From: Sinonovacula constricta
Taxonomy: Eukaryota > Mollusca > Bivalvia > Cardiida > Solecurtidae
Reading direction: 5' to 3'
NCBI GenBank assembly: GCA_007844125.1
Contig: CM017555.1
Location: 25,117,166 to 25,181,165 of the forward strand
DNA: 64,000 nucleotides
Positions 1 to 13,042 of this stretch are shown one piece after another. The translations under genes were made by a program, and so were the position numbers. The notes under the pieces are model-generated. The model had not been told where the DNA came from, did no database searches, and saw nothing but the letters and a program-made list of their open reading frames with translations. The first letter of the stretch is position 1, and each line of letters begins with the position of its first letter.

Positions 1-1345
<1,345 letters not shown>

Positions 1346-1348
<3 letters not shown>

Positions 1349-2807
1349 AAAGAGAGAGACCATTAAAGAGAAATAACATTTGTCTTCTTGATAAACGCCG
1401 GGCCTGTATCTCATGAGTTAATTCCCTTACATATCATGCAGTAAATGGGATACACAATTGAATAATCTACCTGACGTTTAGCAGTATAGGGGAGGGGCAG
1501 AGTATATAAATTTATAATATTTATAGACTGATTTATTCCAATAAAAATTACGTGGATCATTAAAGAGTCATAGATGAAAGTTGCAAAATCATACTGAAAG
1601 GATAACCTCTATGCTTTAAAGTTAAGTTAAATTTTGGTCGATCGTTTCGATTAAATTATTCCTTATGTTCAAATGTTCAGAACAGAAAACGATTCGAACA
1701 ATCGAATGAGCGAACTTTGTCATCTATCAAACACATACTAACAACTCCCAAGCCACCTTAAATAGTAAGCACTTGGACATATAATAGGTAGCATCCGACA
1801 GGTTGGAGTAATACCTTTTCTCAAATATATAGGTTATTATTACCCGAAAAGGTCCTGCGATTTGCTGCGTATTGGTGCTCTAGAGCTATGTGAAAGTAAA
1901 GTATATCATCTCAGTAACCACCTAAAATATGCCATTTCTATCTTTGCCTACGCAGTATCTTTAGCTATGTTTAAACCAAAGATGCTTAACTTAACCACGT
2001 GACTACGTACCGCCCGCATCTAAACAATGGTCTGAGGCGGTGACGTAGACATTTATATTTAGGGAGAATCACCATCGTACTTATTTATTATCGTACTTAA
2101 TTAATGGTTTAGAAATAACTAACATGTAAACGAAATCTGTCTTATAAATTAGTGCTTAAGTAGTTAATTACCATTACAATAGCGTTAATGATCGTCCGTG
2201 CTAAGTATAAATTATGCCTTTATGCGGAAATTATGCCCAAGTTCCCATAACTAAGGCTTAGATACAATTCGTGTAATTGGTATAGGCAAATTGTAGGATA
2301 CTACATGAGGCATACCTAAGAAAGGTCTCACAAATATATTCTCAAGGTTTAAGTTCAACAGTCTCAGTCCATTCAATTATTCACAACAACAACAAAGTTC
2401 AAGCTCATATTCTTTACCGGCAATAAACTTGCTTCTACTGAAGATGAACACTCACAACCACTATAAAAAGCCGGATTTCTGAGGTACAAGAGTTAAGGCA
2501 ATGTTCAAGACGTTTGGAGAACAAAGACACTTTTTACTGTAACCACTCACCATGTGATGTGTTTATGTACAGTTGTAGTAATAATCACGAGTGTTGGCAA
2601 AAAACGTGAGCTTAAGTGCCCATTGTGACAAGTGTTGTAACGTTACAATAACGTTATAGTACATTTTGTTTTAATAAGTTATATTTAGCCCATTTGCGAA
2701 ACTCGCCGTATCAGATTATTTCGACAGGATGCAAGTAAATTATGTATAAAATTAATCAATTCGTTTAACCATATTCCGGTTAATAAAAGTTTAAATCTGT
2801 TTGGGTC
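1346..2807. other. Intergenic, nothing recognised
   Basis: AT-rich sequence with frequent stops in all frames. No gene, RNA or repeat structure could be supported. Confidence 0.5.
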
Positions 2808-4680
2808 TTAAGGTTCTGGACCTGTAATGGTGACCTTCCACAATCCTTATAATGATACTGTTTCTTGAATCTGTACTATAAAACACATCTTACAGTGAAT
2901 TTTTAAGGAAGTTTACCGTTTGTAACTCAAGTTATGTACATTTTTATAAAGTGACCCTTGATTTTCAAAAACACCGTAAATTGTGCTGGAACAAAAAATG
3001 AAAAAGTACCATTTTTTCAAATTCTACTGTTCTATATTCAAATTTTAACCAATTTTCCTGTTACACAATCATGTCATGATAAATCAGAACAATAAGATCA
3101 CACTTTTGACAAATACTTATAAAAATACAGAACTTTGCATACATGTACCCCCTAGCAAAAATCCGAGTTTTTTGGGTGTGTTTAAAAATTTACTCTATCT
3201 ACAAAAGCAAATATCTCAAGTTTGAAGCTAGTTAGACACATACAACTAGTTTTAAAATTTTCTGCAATATAAACTGCCCATAATATGAGATTTTAAAGGC
3301 ATTTTACCGTTCCTAATAAAATTTACAGAACTTTGCATACATGTACCCCCGAGCAAAACTCCGAATATTTTGGGTGTGTTTAAAAATTTACTCTATCTAT
3401 AAAAGCAAATATCTCAAGTTTGAAGCTAGTTAGACACATACAACTAGTTTTAAAATTTTCTGCAGTATAAACTGCCCATAATATGAGATTTTAAAGGCAT
3501 TTTACCGTTCCTAATAAAATTTACAGAACTTTGCATACATGTACCCCCGAGCAAAAATCCGAATTTTTTGGGTGTGTTTAAAAATTTACTCTATCTATAA
3601 AAGCAAATATCTCAAGATTGAAGCTAGTAAGACACATACAACTAGTTTTAAAATTTTCTGCAATATGAACTGCCCATGATATGAGATTTTAAAGGTATTT
3701 TACCGTTCTTAATAAAATTTACAGAACTTTGCATACATGTACCCCCGAGCAAAAATCCGAATTTTTATGGGTGTGTTTAAAAATTTACTCTATCTATAAA
3801 AGCAAATATCTCAAGTTTGAAGCTAGTTAGACACATACAACTAGTTTTAAAATTTTCTGCAATATGAACTGCCCATAATATTAGATTTTAAAGGCATTTT
3901 ACCGTTCCTAATAAAATTTATAAGAATTCGTAAAGGTTACTTTAATGAAACTGCAATAGAATTTATAGCGAAAAATAACGTCAAAATGGTCAATTACAAA
4001 TTATACTCCTTTATACAAAAATCAACTACAGTTGGTATAAGAGATGGAAATATGTATGTAAAACTCTGCATTATTACATGAAAACCTTCTCTTTACTGAC
4101 TTTGGCTGGCTTGAGGGAAATATTTGAAATTAACCACTTTACACGGTTTTCGTAAAAAAAATCCGACAGTTTAGGAATAACTGAGTCAAGCACTCTTTTG
4201 GTATTAGTGACACTTAGTTGTCCCTCAAAAGTTTGACCCCTGAACACATTTAAAAGTCCATCCTGGCCATCCGGAGAACATATCAGACGAAGGTGAGCGA
4301 GCGTCAAACCATGTCGCTAACTCTCGCAGTTAGCATGCGAAGGAAAATTTAAATCGCAAACACAAGATGAAACAGTGCATTTTTCACTGTACACAGGAAA
4401 CCCACACAATAGTTATGATCCACTTCAACTTTACATGACTTTGTTGTCGGTAAACCACTATTTTAACAATATCGCCCTCGACGATTACGCTGTCGAGCTC
4501 CCGGTTCCCTCATTTGTGAGAAATGGGTAACCCAATGACGTCATGGAAAATCCATATCACGTGGTGAAAAACTACTAAAAATAGCAAATACGAAACTTTA
4601 CGACGAATGCTATTCAAATAAAACCGGATCATACCGAGTGCCGATGTTTGACGAAGTTAGTTACAGGTCCAGAACCTTAA
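2808..4680. mobile_element. TTAA-flanked MITE-like element with internal tandem repeats
   Basis: The sequence TTAAGGTTCTGGACCTGTAA at 2808-2827 recurs as an exact inverse complement at 4661-4680, giving perfect 20-bp terminal inverted repeats about 1.87 kb apart. The outermost four bases are TTAA on both sides, so the element is either 2812-4676 with a TTAA target duplication, as in piggyBac-type insertion, or TTAA is part of the repeat. No transposase is present, so it is non-autonomous. It carries four 198-bp direct repeats. A 77-codon minus-strand ORF at 4074-4307 starts with TTG and is probably not a gene. Superfamily is inferred only from the TTAA. Confidence 0.8.
3127..3921. repeat. Four tandem 198-bp repeats
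   Basis: The landmark ACAGAACTTTGCATACATGT starts at 3127, 3325, 3523 and 3721, exactly 198 bp apart. Units differ by a few substitutions and small indels and end with a TTTTACCGTTCCTAATAAAA motif. The array sits inside the inverted-repeat element 2808-4680. Confidence 0.95.
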
Positions 4681-5040
4681 CGTTTTTCTAATCATATCAT
4701 GGGTAACGTCTGTTTATTTTAACCAAAATCTGCTTAAACAATGTCCTAGTTTGATTGTCCTTTTAACTAGTTACAAAAAGCAGAGTTTAATTTGGTCTAA
4801 TCAATAAAGCTTTACTGCACACAAAACCCCCACCTAAAATGTTTGATCAATATTACTTACAAGGTCGGGTCATGGAATCGCAACCTGAAAATGCAAACAG
4901 CAAGGGTAGCACCAATCTTACCAAAGTAAGATCATGCAAAATGAAAGCTCTGATGATGGCCAGCAAATACCGTCTATAAACAAGAATGGTTTTTCCTGAT
5001 TACTATTTTTCTCAAAACTGATAATCATTTACTTTTGCAA
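4681..5040. other. Intergenic, nothing recognised
   Basis: No gene or repeat could be supported here. Confidence 0.5.
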
Positions 5041-5160
5041 TTTTGTAGGAAATAATCTGTTTGGTTGGGAAGGTTTTATTGACTCGTCGTCAGATCCCCT
5101 GATAGCGGAGCGGTTTTCAGGATATGATTTTAATCAGATTGGGGTAGCACAGGACAATGA
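5041..5160 (+). pseudogene. Dispersed exon-like fragment (pair of 34220-34325)
   Basis: An acceptor-like TTTTGTAG is followed by sequence reading GWEGFIDSSSDP and then, in another frame, LIAERFSGYDFNQIG. The same block, acceptor included, occurs on the minus strand at about 34220-34325 next to helicase-like coding debris. The acceptor plus conserved peptide suggests a fragment of a multi-copy or transposon-borne gene. The function is unknown. Confidence 0.5.
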
Positions 5161-5202
5161 CTTCTCAATTTACGCGAGAAACAGAAATAAACATAACTTT
5201 GT

Positions 5203-6420
5203 ATGCTGATTTCTACAGTCTGTAAAAAATCTATAATCTCCACATATGCAAAGCAAAGGGGCATTAAACTATCCATGGTGAAGAATTTTCGACCAAACCG
5301 AATGGAAACCGTTATTATTCGCGTTAATGCAGAAACAGACATCGGTGACAAAATGCTGGAGGATAAATTCTGGCTCTTCGGGATCACTTGCAGTGAATGG
5401 ATACCTAATATAATAATTGATAAGGGAAGAAACGTGCAGATAATAACCGTGACTATTACAACGGTGAACACAAGGACCGGTTAACCAATAAAAAGGTGTC
5501 TTGTTTATATACAAAGTCAACACTATTTTATGCATGTACCATGACTGGTGTATATTGAATCGGTTTAGTTCTCAATATTTTATTTACAACATATGTACTT
5601 GGAACACTACTGTCATTATGTCAAGAATGTCAAGAATGGCATCTCTGCAGCCAGCAGATATTTTTCTAAGGGCGAGGTATCATTAAAATAGCATAGAAGG
5701 TGGGACACTTACATTATTGTCCCTGATTTTGATACGGAGAGTATTGTTGGTGTTAAGTGCAGGGGTGCGTTTCATAAACAGTCGTATATGAGTTCGTTAA
5801 GAACAATTTATGTATCTCATACAAGTATATACTCCATGTAGCACACATCATATGGACAAGTACAGTGAGCATTTAAATATGCTCCAGGATATCATAGCCT
5901 TGTATTCCCAGATATGCCGTTTGTTGCTGATGGGCAATTTTAATTCACAGCCAGAAGGTAATTCAATTATTAAAGCAAACGATGCTAGAAGCTGCGTTGG
6001 GTGCCTTATTTAAGGCTAAATGTATGGAATGCTTTACCGATATGTACCGGAGCCCAGTCTGCACTTGTATCATTTGACGGAAGCTTTCAATCAATGATAG
6101 ATCATATAGTTGCACCATGTGAATGTGTAAACTTAATTTCAACTTGTCATATTCTCGACAATGATTGTTTAAGCATAAACATATAGTAACTGGACCGCCG
6201 ACTCCGCAAAATGCGCGAATACCTTCCAATTTCATAGCGCCATCACCGGGAGTCATAGAAAGACTTCCGCTCGGGCTTTCTCATACAAAACAAAAGCATA
6301 ATGCTAAAAATAAAACAGATATTTGAAGAAAAACGTCCAAGAAAATTGAACCAACTTGAAAATGGATTGAAGATAAATATCGTCTTTATATGTGTATCAA
6401 TTGCCTGCTTTTAGTTCTAC
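5203..6420 (+). mobile_element. Degenerate non-LTR retrotransposon (LINE) fragment
   Basis: Two blocks of LINE-like coding sequence lie in the same orientation. At 5203-5484 an ORF contains FWLFGITCSEW, resembling the FWPxGIxCREW-type end of LINE ORF1 proteins. At 5790-6190, across frames, it reads like an APE-type endonuclease: a VYTPCSTHHMDKY segment, LLLMGNFNS (the GDFNS catalytic-motif region with D replaced by N), then SMIDHIVAP. Frameshifts and stops separate the pieces, so it is dead. The clade cannot be assigned by eye. 6260-6420 may continue it. Confidence 0.65.
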
Positions 6421-6527
6421 ATGACTCAGCAGTAAACATAACGTAACCCGAATTCAGAATAAATCATAGACAAAGTCCCATTCAGGTTGGGTTTTTTGCC
6501 GCCTTTTTCCATAAATACATCCATAGC

Positions 6528-6984
6528 CAGGGGCGTGCCTAGACGACTTTTGTGTATACGCACTCCTGCTAGAGGGGTCCGGCATGCTCCCCCGGAAATT
6601 TTTTTTCCTACATAACGCCGTACGTGCATTCTGGGGCGTTTTTAAACATAAAAAAATGCCAATAACTATCATTTAAAATAGAAAATATGTCATACTTTTT
6701 CAGGTGTCTTTATAACGCTTCATAATGTATACAAAACATTTTTTTCCTGAAAACAAGTCATAGTAGTAAAATTAAGACTATAATTATATGTATATAGTCA
6801 AACAAGAAAAAGATGTAAGTTAGACATTTGTAATTATGAATGATGAAAACCACTAGATCTTACAGGTAGTGCCTAACCCGGGTTAGGCGACGATTTTTAT
6901 TCGCTTTTTGGCGTTTTTATTTTTTCAATTTCTGGAAGCCACTGTACGCACGTGCGTAAGTGCGTAACGGCAGGCACGCCCCTG
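6528..6984. mobile_element. 457-bp foldback/MITE element with 5-bp target duplication
   Basis: It begins CAGGGGCGTGCCT at 6528 and ends with the inverse complement AGGCACGCCCCTG at 6984. ATAGC flanks it directly on both sides (6523-6527 and 6985-6989). The interior is AT-rich and noncoding, with a TACGCACGTGCGTA palindrome near the right end. A relative lies at 30590-31037. The superfamily is not clear. Confidence 0.8.
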
Positions 6985-6989
6985 ATAGC

Positions 6990-8014
6990 TAATACTGTGT
7001 AATTGGTAGTATTAATTCTGCCTCATCTTTGCCTAAACTGTACGGAGAAAGGCCGTAAAATAAAGTCGTTTCCTGGAGACACAGGTGGAAGACAGAGCAA
7101 AGACTGATGGTGGAAAGGATTAAGCATGTAAGGGAACTCAAATTGGAAAGAAAGAAAAGAGACAAAGTCAACTATCATTATTTAAACACACGCATAATAA
7201 GATTAAACTGTTTCCTATAGAATATGCACTTAATTGTCTTTTATACTGATGGTGATGAATTCCCTGACCCTGTGACGTCTTCTATGGCTTGTGCCTGTTG
7301 CTCTGAGATTTTCAACTAGTACAGGGGAACTCAGACTCTTGGAGCCAGAATTCATCTAGAAAATAAAAATTACTACAGTGGTGTCCCGATTTCTCAATGT
7401 CTCGATTCTGTTGGCGAAAGCTTGAGCTCAAAGCCTGGTCCCTTGATTCTGCCCTTATTGTTCTATATAAATTGAATTGTTGATGATGTGAACATATTTA
7501 ACTTTTTATTATAACAGAAGTTTTTGAGAAATAGATCATACAAAACAACTAACAACATTGACGGTTTGGTCTTCTTGGTGTGTGTTTTATTTTGATATAC
7601 AGTATTTACAGAACTTATTACCTACTGCTGACATATAGTTTTAACATTTCATATCTGGAGAATCCTGGTTTACATATTTTAATACACTAATTATAAATCG
7701 AGTAAATGTATCTGAAATGTTTATGTATATTTGATGCTGTAATTTAAGTTATTTTATTGACAGAACGTTTCTTTAGAGATGTATGTATAATATAAAACAT
7801 GTCAAAGTAAAGAGTAAACTAGTCACATGTATGTTTTAAGTATTAATAAATTAATAAATAAAAATATATAGTTTTAGTTATATATTTGTATTGACTAGGA
7901 ATAAGCTTCGTCATTTTTTCTGATTCAGTTAAAACATAAAGCAATTAGATAAAATAACACTTGCCAATTTAACATATGATATATGTTTTAGTTGTAGTAG
8001 TGTTGTTAATCATC
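6990..8014. other. Intergenic, nothing recognised
   Basis: AT-rich sequence without a supportable gene or repeat. Confidence 0.5.
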
Positions 8015-8023
8015 TAAACTGAA

Positions 8024-8315
8024 ACCGGCCGCAATAGCTCAATTGGTAGAGCGTCGGCTTGCGGATCGGGAGGTCGCGGATTCAAACCCCGGCCGGGTCA
8101 AACCAAAGACTTTAAAAGTTGGTAGTAGTTACTTCTCTCCTAACGCCCGGGGCTAAGGGGACAGCACAGCATTACGCCTGACTCGTCGGTGTCAGTAAAA
8201 TGGACCGGCCGGGTTTAGACCCTGGGCACCTCATAAGTGCCCCTGTGCTATTATGACAGAAATGTCGCTGCACAGTATCGGCAAAAATGCCGGCAATCCC
8301 ATCCCATCCCACCCT
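8024..8315 (+). mobile_element. tRNA-derived SINE, full length
   Basis: The head at 8026-8100 looks like a tRNA gene, with an A-box-like TAGCTCAATTGGTAGAGCG and a B-box-like GGATTCAAACC, the pol III promoter. It is followed by about 200 bp of body ending in ATCCCATCCC repeats. TAAACTGAA flanks it at 8015-8023 and 8316-8324, a 9-bp target-site duplication typical of LINE-driven insertion. A second copy lies inverted at 52469-52740. It may belong to the tRNA-headed SINEs reported from molluscs, but the family cannot be confirmed here. Confidence 0.92.
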
Positions 8316-8324
8316 TAAACTGAA

Positions 8325-9193
8325 TCAATTAAGAGCCATTGGATACATACTAGAACAGAACCAAGGCCTACCTCAAACACTATTTAATACTTAGTATTAA
8401 AGAACTAGCTGTGTCCATTATTTAAAGCTTACAAGAAGAGTCTTAATTAATTTACAATCTGATTGAGTCCCTGTTTATATTGTATATGTTTCGTCTTGCA
8501 GTGAGAAAACTTGCAACTTGGCTCAACGGTTTAAACCCTTAAAATCTTGCATCCAGAGACGAAACTATTACTTGGCCTGGCTTTTAGCATACTCTTTAAT
8601 TTTGTCAGAACAAACAAGAATAAATAATAGATGTATTACTTATTATTTTAATTTTAGTCTTTTCATTTCGTTAATGTTAGGGTGTTTAAGCAAGAACACA
8701 GTTACATAATGCACAGCAAATGTTTTAATGTAGCTTGAAAAATGTATTGATAATAAATAAATACAAATATATAAAAAAATATGCAGACAATTATTATGCA
8801 ACACACGTCTTTTTTATAAAAAAGGTCATATAATTATTAAATTTGTCTCTTATAATTTTAGTAATTATACGAATAAGAATAGCATATGTTCTATTCTTCC
8901 TATACCATATGATATAAAGTGACTTATGCAAGTACTTTATAAATGTGCCATTAAGTGTTTTTTAAGGATTGTAACATGTGATTTAATCTTAGTAAAATAC
9001 ATTTTAAGAAGTTGTCTTGATTATCTTCAAAAAGCATGATTCTATCAAACATTGAATATGGAAAGTGAATTAGATTCTTCTATTATGTTGATGTGTGTTA
9101 ACTGTTGAATTATTTTAAAGATTATGTGGAGAAATAAACAAAATTCAACTAAATCATGCCTTGTGATATGTTAAAGCGGTTTTATCAAAAGTA
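8325..9193. other. Intergenic, nothing recognised
   Basis: Very AT-rich. The 63-codon ORF at 8518-8709 has no recognisable motif. Confidence 0.5.
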
Positions 9194-10386
9194 GGGGAGA
9201 CCGGGGATAGTTGTTACAAGGGGTAGGTTGTTACACTGCAAATTATTACATTATGATGTCATATATGACATCATATATTACGTGTTACAGCGTTATTTTT
9301 CAGCCGCCATCTTCAATGCAGTTTATTTTTATTTTGCTGGAAAAATAAAGTTTGTGGATGTGAAAGTTTGATTTTGAGTCGTGTAAGTAATTTTTGATGT
9401 CTCTCCAACTTTGTCTTACACTATAACATATAAAAGTTGTTTTGTAATTTAATAAATATATTTTTGATTAAGTTAGGTATGGGTTTAAATCTGTATTATT
9501 TTCTGCAATTTAATTTAGTTGTCTATTATGGATCTTGACATGTGTGGTAGTGTTGGGGCAGGTTGATACACTAAGCACGGGGCATTATATTACAGTGTAA
9601 CAACTTGTCCTGTTTTTCGAATTCTATCAATACATTTTAACAAAAATTATATTGTTGCAAAGGTCTGTTAGCAGCACAGGACAGAAGAAAAAAGAATCCA
9701 AAAAGAAACCAAAACGCAGTAAAGTTAGCAGTGATGTAACTTCTTCCGATGAAGAAGAATGGTTTTCTTTAGTCTGCGTTGAGCCATATTCCAATAGCCG
9801 TGCAAGGGAGGCGTGGATTCAGTGTCAGGGGTGTAGAGGTTGGTCACACGAGGAGTGTACAAATGTGTTAAAAATAATGTGTACATCTGTCATAACTGTG
9901 AATCCGATGGCGAAGCAGATCTAATTTAACGACAGTCTAGTAAATGTACGCATACCGTTAACGTACTAGTTAAGAAACCAATCTTTCAATGATATTACTC
10001 GTTTAAATTTCCTTGTTTGTTTCGTTTTTGACATTTAATTGTTTGGGAAAAGATGCAATGAACTGCGTTTACTGTTAAAATCATTATTTATTGATTAAAC
10101 TGTTCTTGCATTGATTTTTTTCTTTTTCGAAATGTAAAGGAAGAAATTGTAACAATTTACCCCGCGGACTGTAACAAATTACCTCAATACTGGGGTAAGT
10201 TGTTACATTTTACTAACCACAATCAAGTGGCTATTTCTAGTAGAAATAGTTTAGCAGACAAAATTCCTATACAGTATGATAAACAGCAAAGATTTGATAG
10301 TTTTCAGGTGTATCAGTTATCGAACTTGTCACTTTTAATTGGATGTTAAAAATGTGAAAAATGTAACAACTATCCCCGGTCTCACC
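9194..10386 (+). mobile_element. Pogo-like DNA transposon remnant with TA target duplication
   Basis: The left end GGGGAGACCGGGGATAGTTG and the right end (inverse complement GGTGAGACCGGGGATAGTTG) match at 24 of 25 terminal bases. Each is flanked by TA (9192-9193 and 10387-10388), the Tc1/mariner/pogo target. Further GTTGTTAC/GTAACAA motifs recur inside near both ends, at about 9226, 9598, 10149, 10171 and 10199, as expected for transposase binding sites. The only coding relic is a PHD-finger-like transposase C-terminus at 9652-9942, so most of the transposase is deleted. Confidence 0.87.
9652..9942 (+). pseudogene. Transposase C-terminal PHD-finger fragment
   Basis: A lysine/serine-rich linker and an SSDEEE acidic patch precede a zinc-finger-like segment with WIQCQGCRGWSHEECT. 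After that the PHD pattern continues in another frame (VYICHNCESDGEAD, then a stop near 9920), so there is one frameshift. The expected first cysteine pair reads WFSLVC, with serine where WFCLVC would be expected. Pogo/Tigger and jerky-type transposases often end in such a finger. The apparent start is TTG and is not a real start. It lies inside the element 9194-10386. Confidence 0.8.
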
Positions 10387-10474
10387 TAAAAGTTAAGAAA
10401 TGGTATACCACTAAAAAAGCAACACTAAACTTCCTGACAGTTGTGCTTCTGTTTGCTAGCCCATGGCGTTGAAT

Positions 10475-10712
10475 TCAAAGGCCAACTGTCTCTGAAGAAA
10501 CGGTTCTTGTCATGGTAACTGAAAGAAACCAGAGACCGTCAAAGACGGATGATGCTCCCCGAATGGGTATTTTATCATAAAACAATTTGTTGTATAACTT
10601 TGAAGATGAATTTTGTAAATGGAGTAGTAGTATAAAATCAGACTGACCAAGCCTGAAGGGAATGAATATTTCAACCATTGAGTTAACTTGGGAAACAATG
10701 GAACTTGTCATA
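10475..10712 (-). CDS. Unrecognised five-exon gene, exon 5 (last)
   Basis: The acceptor is TTGTTAG after position 10713. The exon enters in phase 2, reads MTSSIVSQVNSMVEIFIPFRLG and continues through SSVFDGLWFLSVTM to a TGA at 10475-10477 (79 codons including the stop). It is joined to exon 4 by phase. The peptide has no stop-rich or low-complexity character and looks like a globular beta-rich C-terminus. I do not recognise the family. Confidence 0.6.
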
Positions 10713-11140
10713 CTAACAATGGCAAAGAATTCAAGAAATACAATGCATTATATATTGTATTTACCATGACCTTCAGGGTAGAAACCCTAATTTTGCGCGC
10801 GACATGTTTCTTGATATGATGATTATTTCTGTGAAATAATTTTAAAATCCAACTATAAATAACAAAGTTATTGACCGGACACGATTTTCTTCAAGGTCAT
10901 GCTGTGACAAAATTAGAACAAAAATATTAAAAATCTCGTTAAGTCCTTGATTTATGTGACACTTGTCGCACAAAAAAAGTCTAGGGTAAATCGTACATGT
11001 ACTTATCAATATGGTTTATTGTTATTCAAACCTTTTTGACAATAATTAATGGTGGTATTCAAAGGTTTACACCAATGTTTTTCCTCAAACAACCAAATAA
11101 ATTATTGTAAAACAGTAAAGATCCAGCAAATGCTGGTTAC

Positions 11141-11238
11141 TGAAGTTCTCTAGCCAAATGAAAAGTGAAGCACAACACCCACTCATCATTACAAACATTA
11201 CAATAATTAAGGTAATTTAAAATCTGTCCATACTTGGA
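11141..11238 (-). CDS. Unrecognised five-exon gene, exon 4
   Basis: The acceptor is CTCACTCTTTAG and the exon enters in phase 0. It reads SKYGQILNYLNYCNVCNDEW and then VLCFTFHLAREL, with donor GTAACC leaving phase 2. The phase fits both neighbours. At 98 bp it is too short to appear as a long ORF. The donor is only moderately consensus-like, so the exact 3' edge is the weakest junction of the gene model. Confidence 0.58.
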
Positions 11239-11564
11239 CTAAAGAGTGAGTTTATGCGAGAAGTTATGCAAAAAATTAAAGTAGGATACCACTTTTAATG
11301 TATAAACATCTGATATTTATATTAAGACGAAATCTCAAAAGTACATTTTGAAAAAAAAAGTTATTCTGTGCCATTCAATAGCAAAGTGGTATCAAAATCT
11401 TAATAACTAATGACTTACTTTGAATACAAGTATAATTGTATTATAGGACGGTATATACTAAATCTTTAGTAATGCGGCATTAATTAACACTAAAGAAATT
11501 CCCAATAGGTGTGTTGATTTCAATATGTATCAGATTTTTACATTCAGATTATTCTTTGCATTAC

Positions 11565-11638
11565 CTGAACCTCTTGGTGGTAAGTATGTTTAATCAACAA
11601 AATGTCTCTATGTGGACCAAAAAGCTCTTTCAAAAGAT
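11565..11638 (-). CDS. Unrecognised five-exon gene, exon 3
   Basis: The acceptor is TTTTTCCAAG. The exon enters in phase 1 and reads LLKELFGPHRDILLIKHTYH then QEVQ, followed by donor CAG/GTAATG in phase 0. The 74-bp exon fits exon 2 (exit phase 1, split aspartate codon) and exon 4 (entry phase 0). Upstream on the same strand is a valine run from a GTT repeat in the intron, which is not coding. Confidence 0.62.
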
Positions 11639-11889
11639 CTTGGAAAAAGGTCATAACAGAAAGTAGTGGAGTGAGACAGAAGACTACAACTACAACTACA
11701 ACAACATAAGACCAGCTATGCATTAATAACATTATTTTATATAATTTCTCTTTTCATTTTTTTCCTTGCCAATACTAGAAAATAATGCGTATATTTAATG
11801 TCAGATATTAGTAAGACAAAAGCGATAAAGACACAACACATGCCATCAAAATACATGTACACTGTTTAAGTGAACCATAAAAATGACTT

Positions 11890-12030
11890 GTAACTCCTTA
11901 GTCCCTCAACGCATGGGTTCGAGTCCTGGTCTGGACAAGAACTATCAGTTGGGAAGGTTTTCCAGCTAACCTGCTGTGTGCCAGAGGTTCTGCCCAGACT
12001 GAAATCTAGGGTCTTCCTCCACTTATAACA
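11890..12030 (+). mobile_element. SINE fragment, second tRNA-headed family
   Basis: A B-box-like GGGTTCGAGTCCTGG is followed by CAGTTGGGAAGG, then CTGCTGTGTGCCAGAGGTTC and TGCCCAGACT. The same order of motifs occurs on the minus strand at 46040-46185, so this is a dispersed family. The 5' tRNA head is largely missing here. It lies in intron 2 of the five-exon gene, in the opposite orientation to the gene. Confidence 0.7.
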
Positions 12031-12194
12031 TATGCACAGGGTAGTTGTCTCAAAATATTTTTAAGCAGAAATTTTTTTAAGATTATAGATCTGTCAGAAA
12101 TACCTTGCATCACATTCCGTCATTGATCTGAGTGGACAAGAATATCTCCCCTAGTCTGTGTCAGCTGTTCTAAACGCATTGAGTTGGTTGACAC

Positions 12195-12240
12195 CTTCTA
12201 ACCATGTGTTCAAGTGTGGAAGAAATTCATTTTGTAGGAA
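12195..12240 (-). CDS. Unrecognised five-exon gene, exon 2
   Basis: A 46-bp exon. The acceptor is TTTTACTTACAG, entry phase 0, and the peptide is FLQNEFLPHLNTWLE. The donor AAG/GTGTCA leaves phase 1. Reading through the donor reaches a stop 14 codons later, which supports splicing here. It fits exon 1 (exit phase 0). Confidence 0.6.
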
Positions 12241-13042
12241 CTGTAAGTAAAATGGCATATTATGTCAAAAAACATAGATGAGGCACATATATACTACTAT
12301 GACAACCTGAAATTGAACGTTTAGTTGAGCAAGTCAATGAAAGTATTTATTTGTGTCTAGCACATCCACCCAGAAAGAGAGCTCTCAAAGGTAAACACTT
12401 AATCCTAAGATGTTACCTTAAACAGTGGTACATACTTTTAGTATACATACTTTTAGTATGTCAATTTCTAGACAACACTCAAACTGAAGTTATACAATAC
12501 TGGTCTCAGAATAAAATGAGTGGGTTTAACTGTTATGTCAGGTGTTCATGGCATGAATTCACCGACAAAGCAGCGCTATATTTGTTTCAAAGTATTCACT
12601 GATAACAATGGTAACAAAAGTGATGGGTTTGATGCTATAATTTGTTCTATTCCATAAATGATAGGCCTACAGATGAATAGATTAGACCACACACCCTTCT
12701 GCCCACGACAGACTGCAAAGTAATAGAAAATAAAGCACAATCATATTTTTATCCACGGAAAATTAAGCACATATATGTATAAAGAAAAAATACACTTTTA
12801 TAAGTTTAAGACATGATTTATTATTTAGAATAATCCAATCCGAAAGTTTAAAATGAACAGATACTATTTATCACAATGAAAACCGAAAAGTAGAACAAGG
12901 TTTGTCTGACAACTGCTATATCTTCGTCCTGAAATTCGATTTAGCTATCTATTCAGCAGAAACTTAAACGTAAAATGACTAAATATATTCAGAGAAATCC
13001 TAGTCATCAAATTAGAAACAAATGAAAAAAGAAATTACATAC

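Noticed and set aside
3127..3921. CRISPR array
   Set aside because: 198-bp direct repeats without unique spacers, in eukaryotic sequence inside an inverted-repeat element.
8026..8100. A genuine tRNA gene
   Set aside because: The tRNA-like segment is the head of a SINE with body, tail and target duplication, and it recurs at 52.7 kb in the same composite structure.
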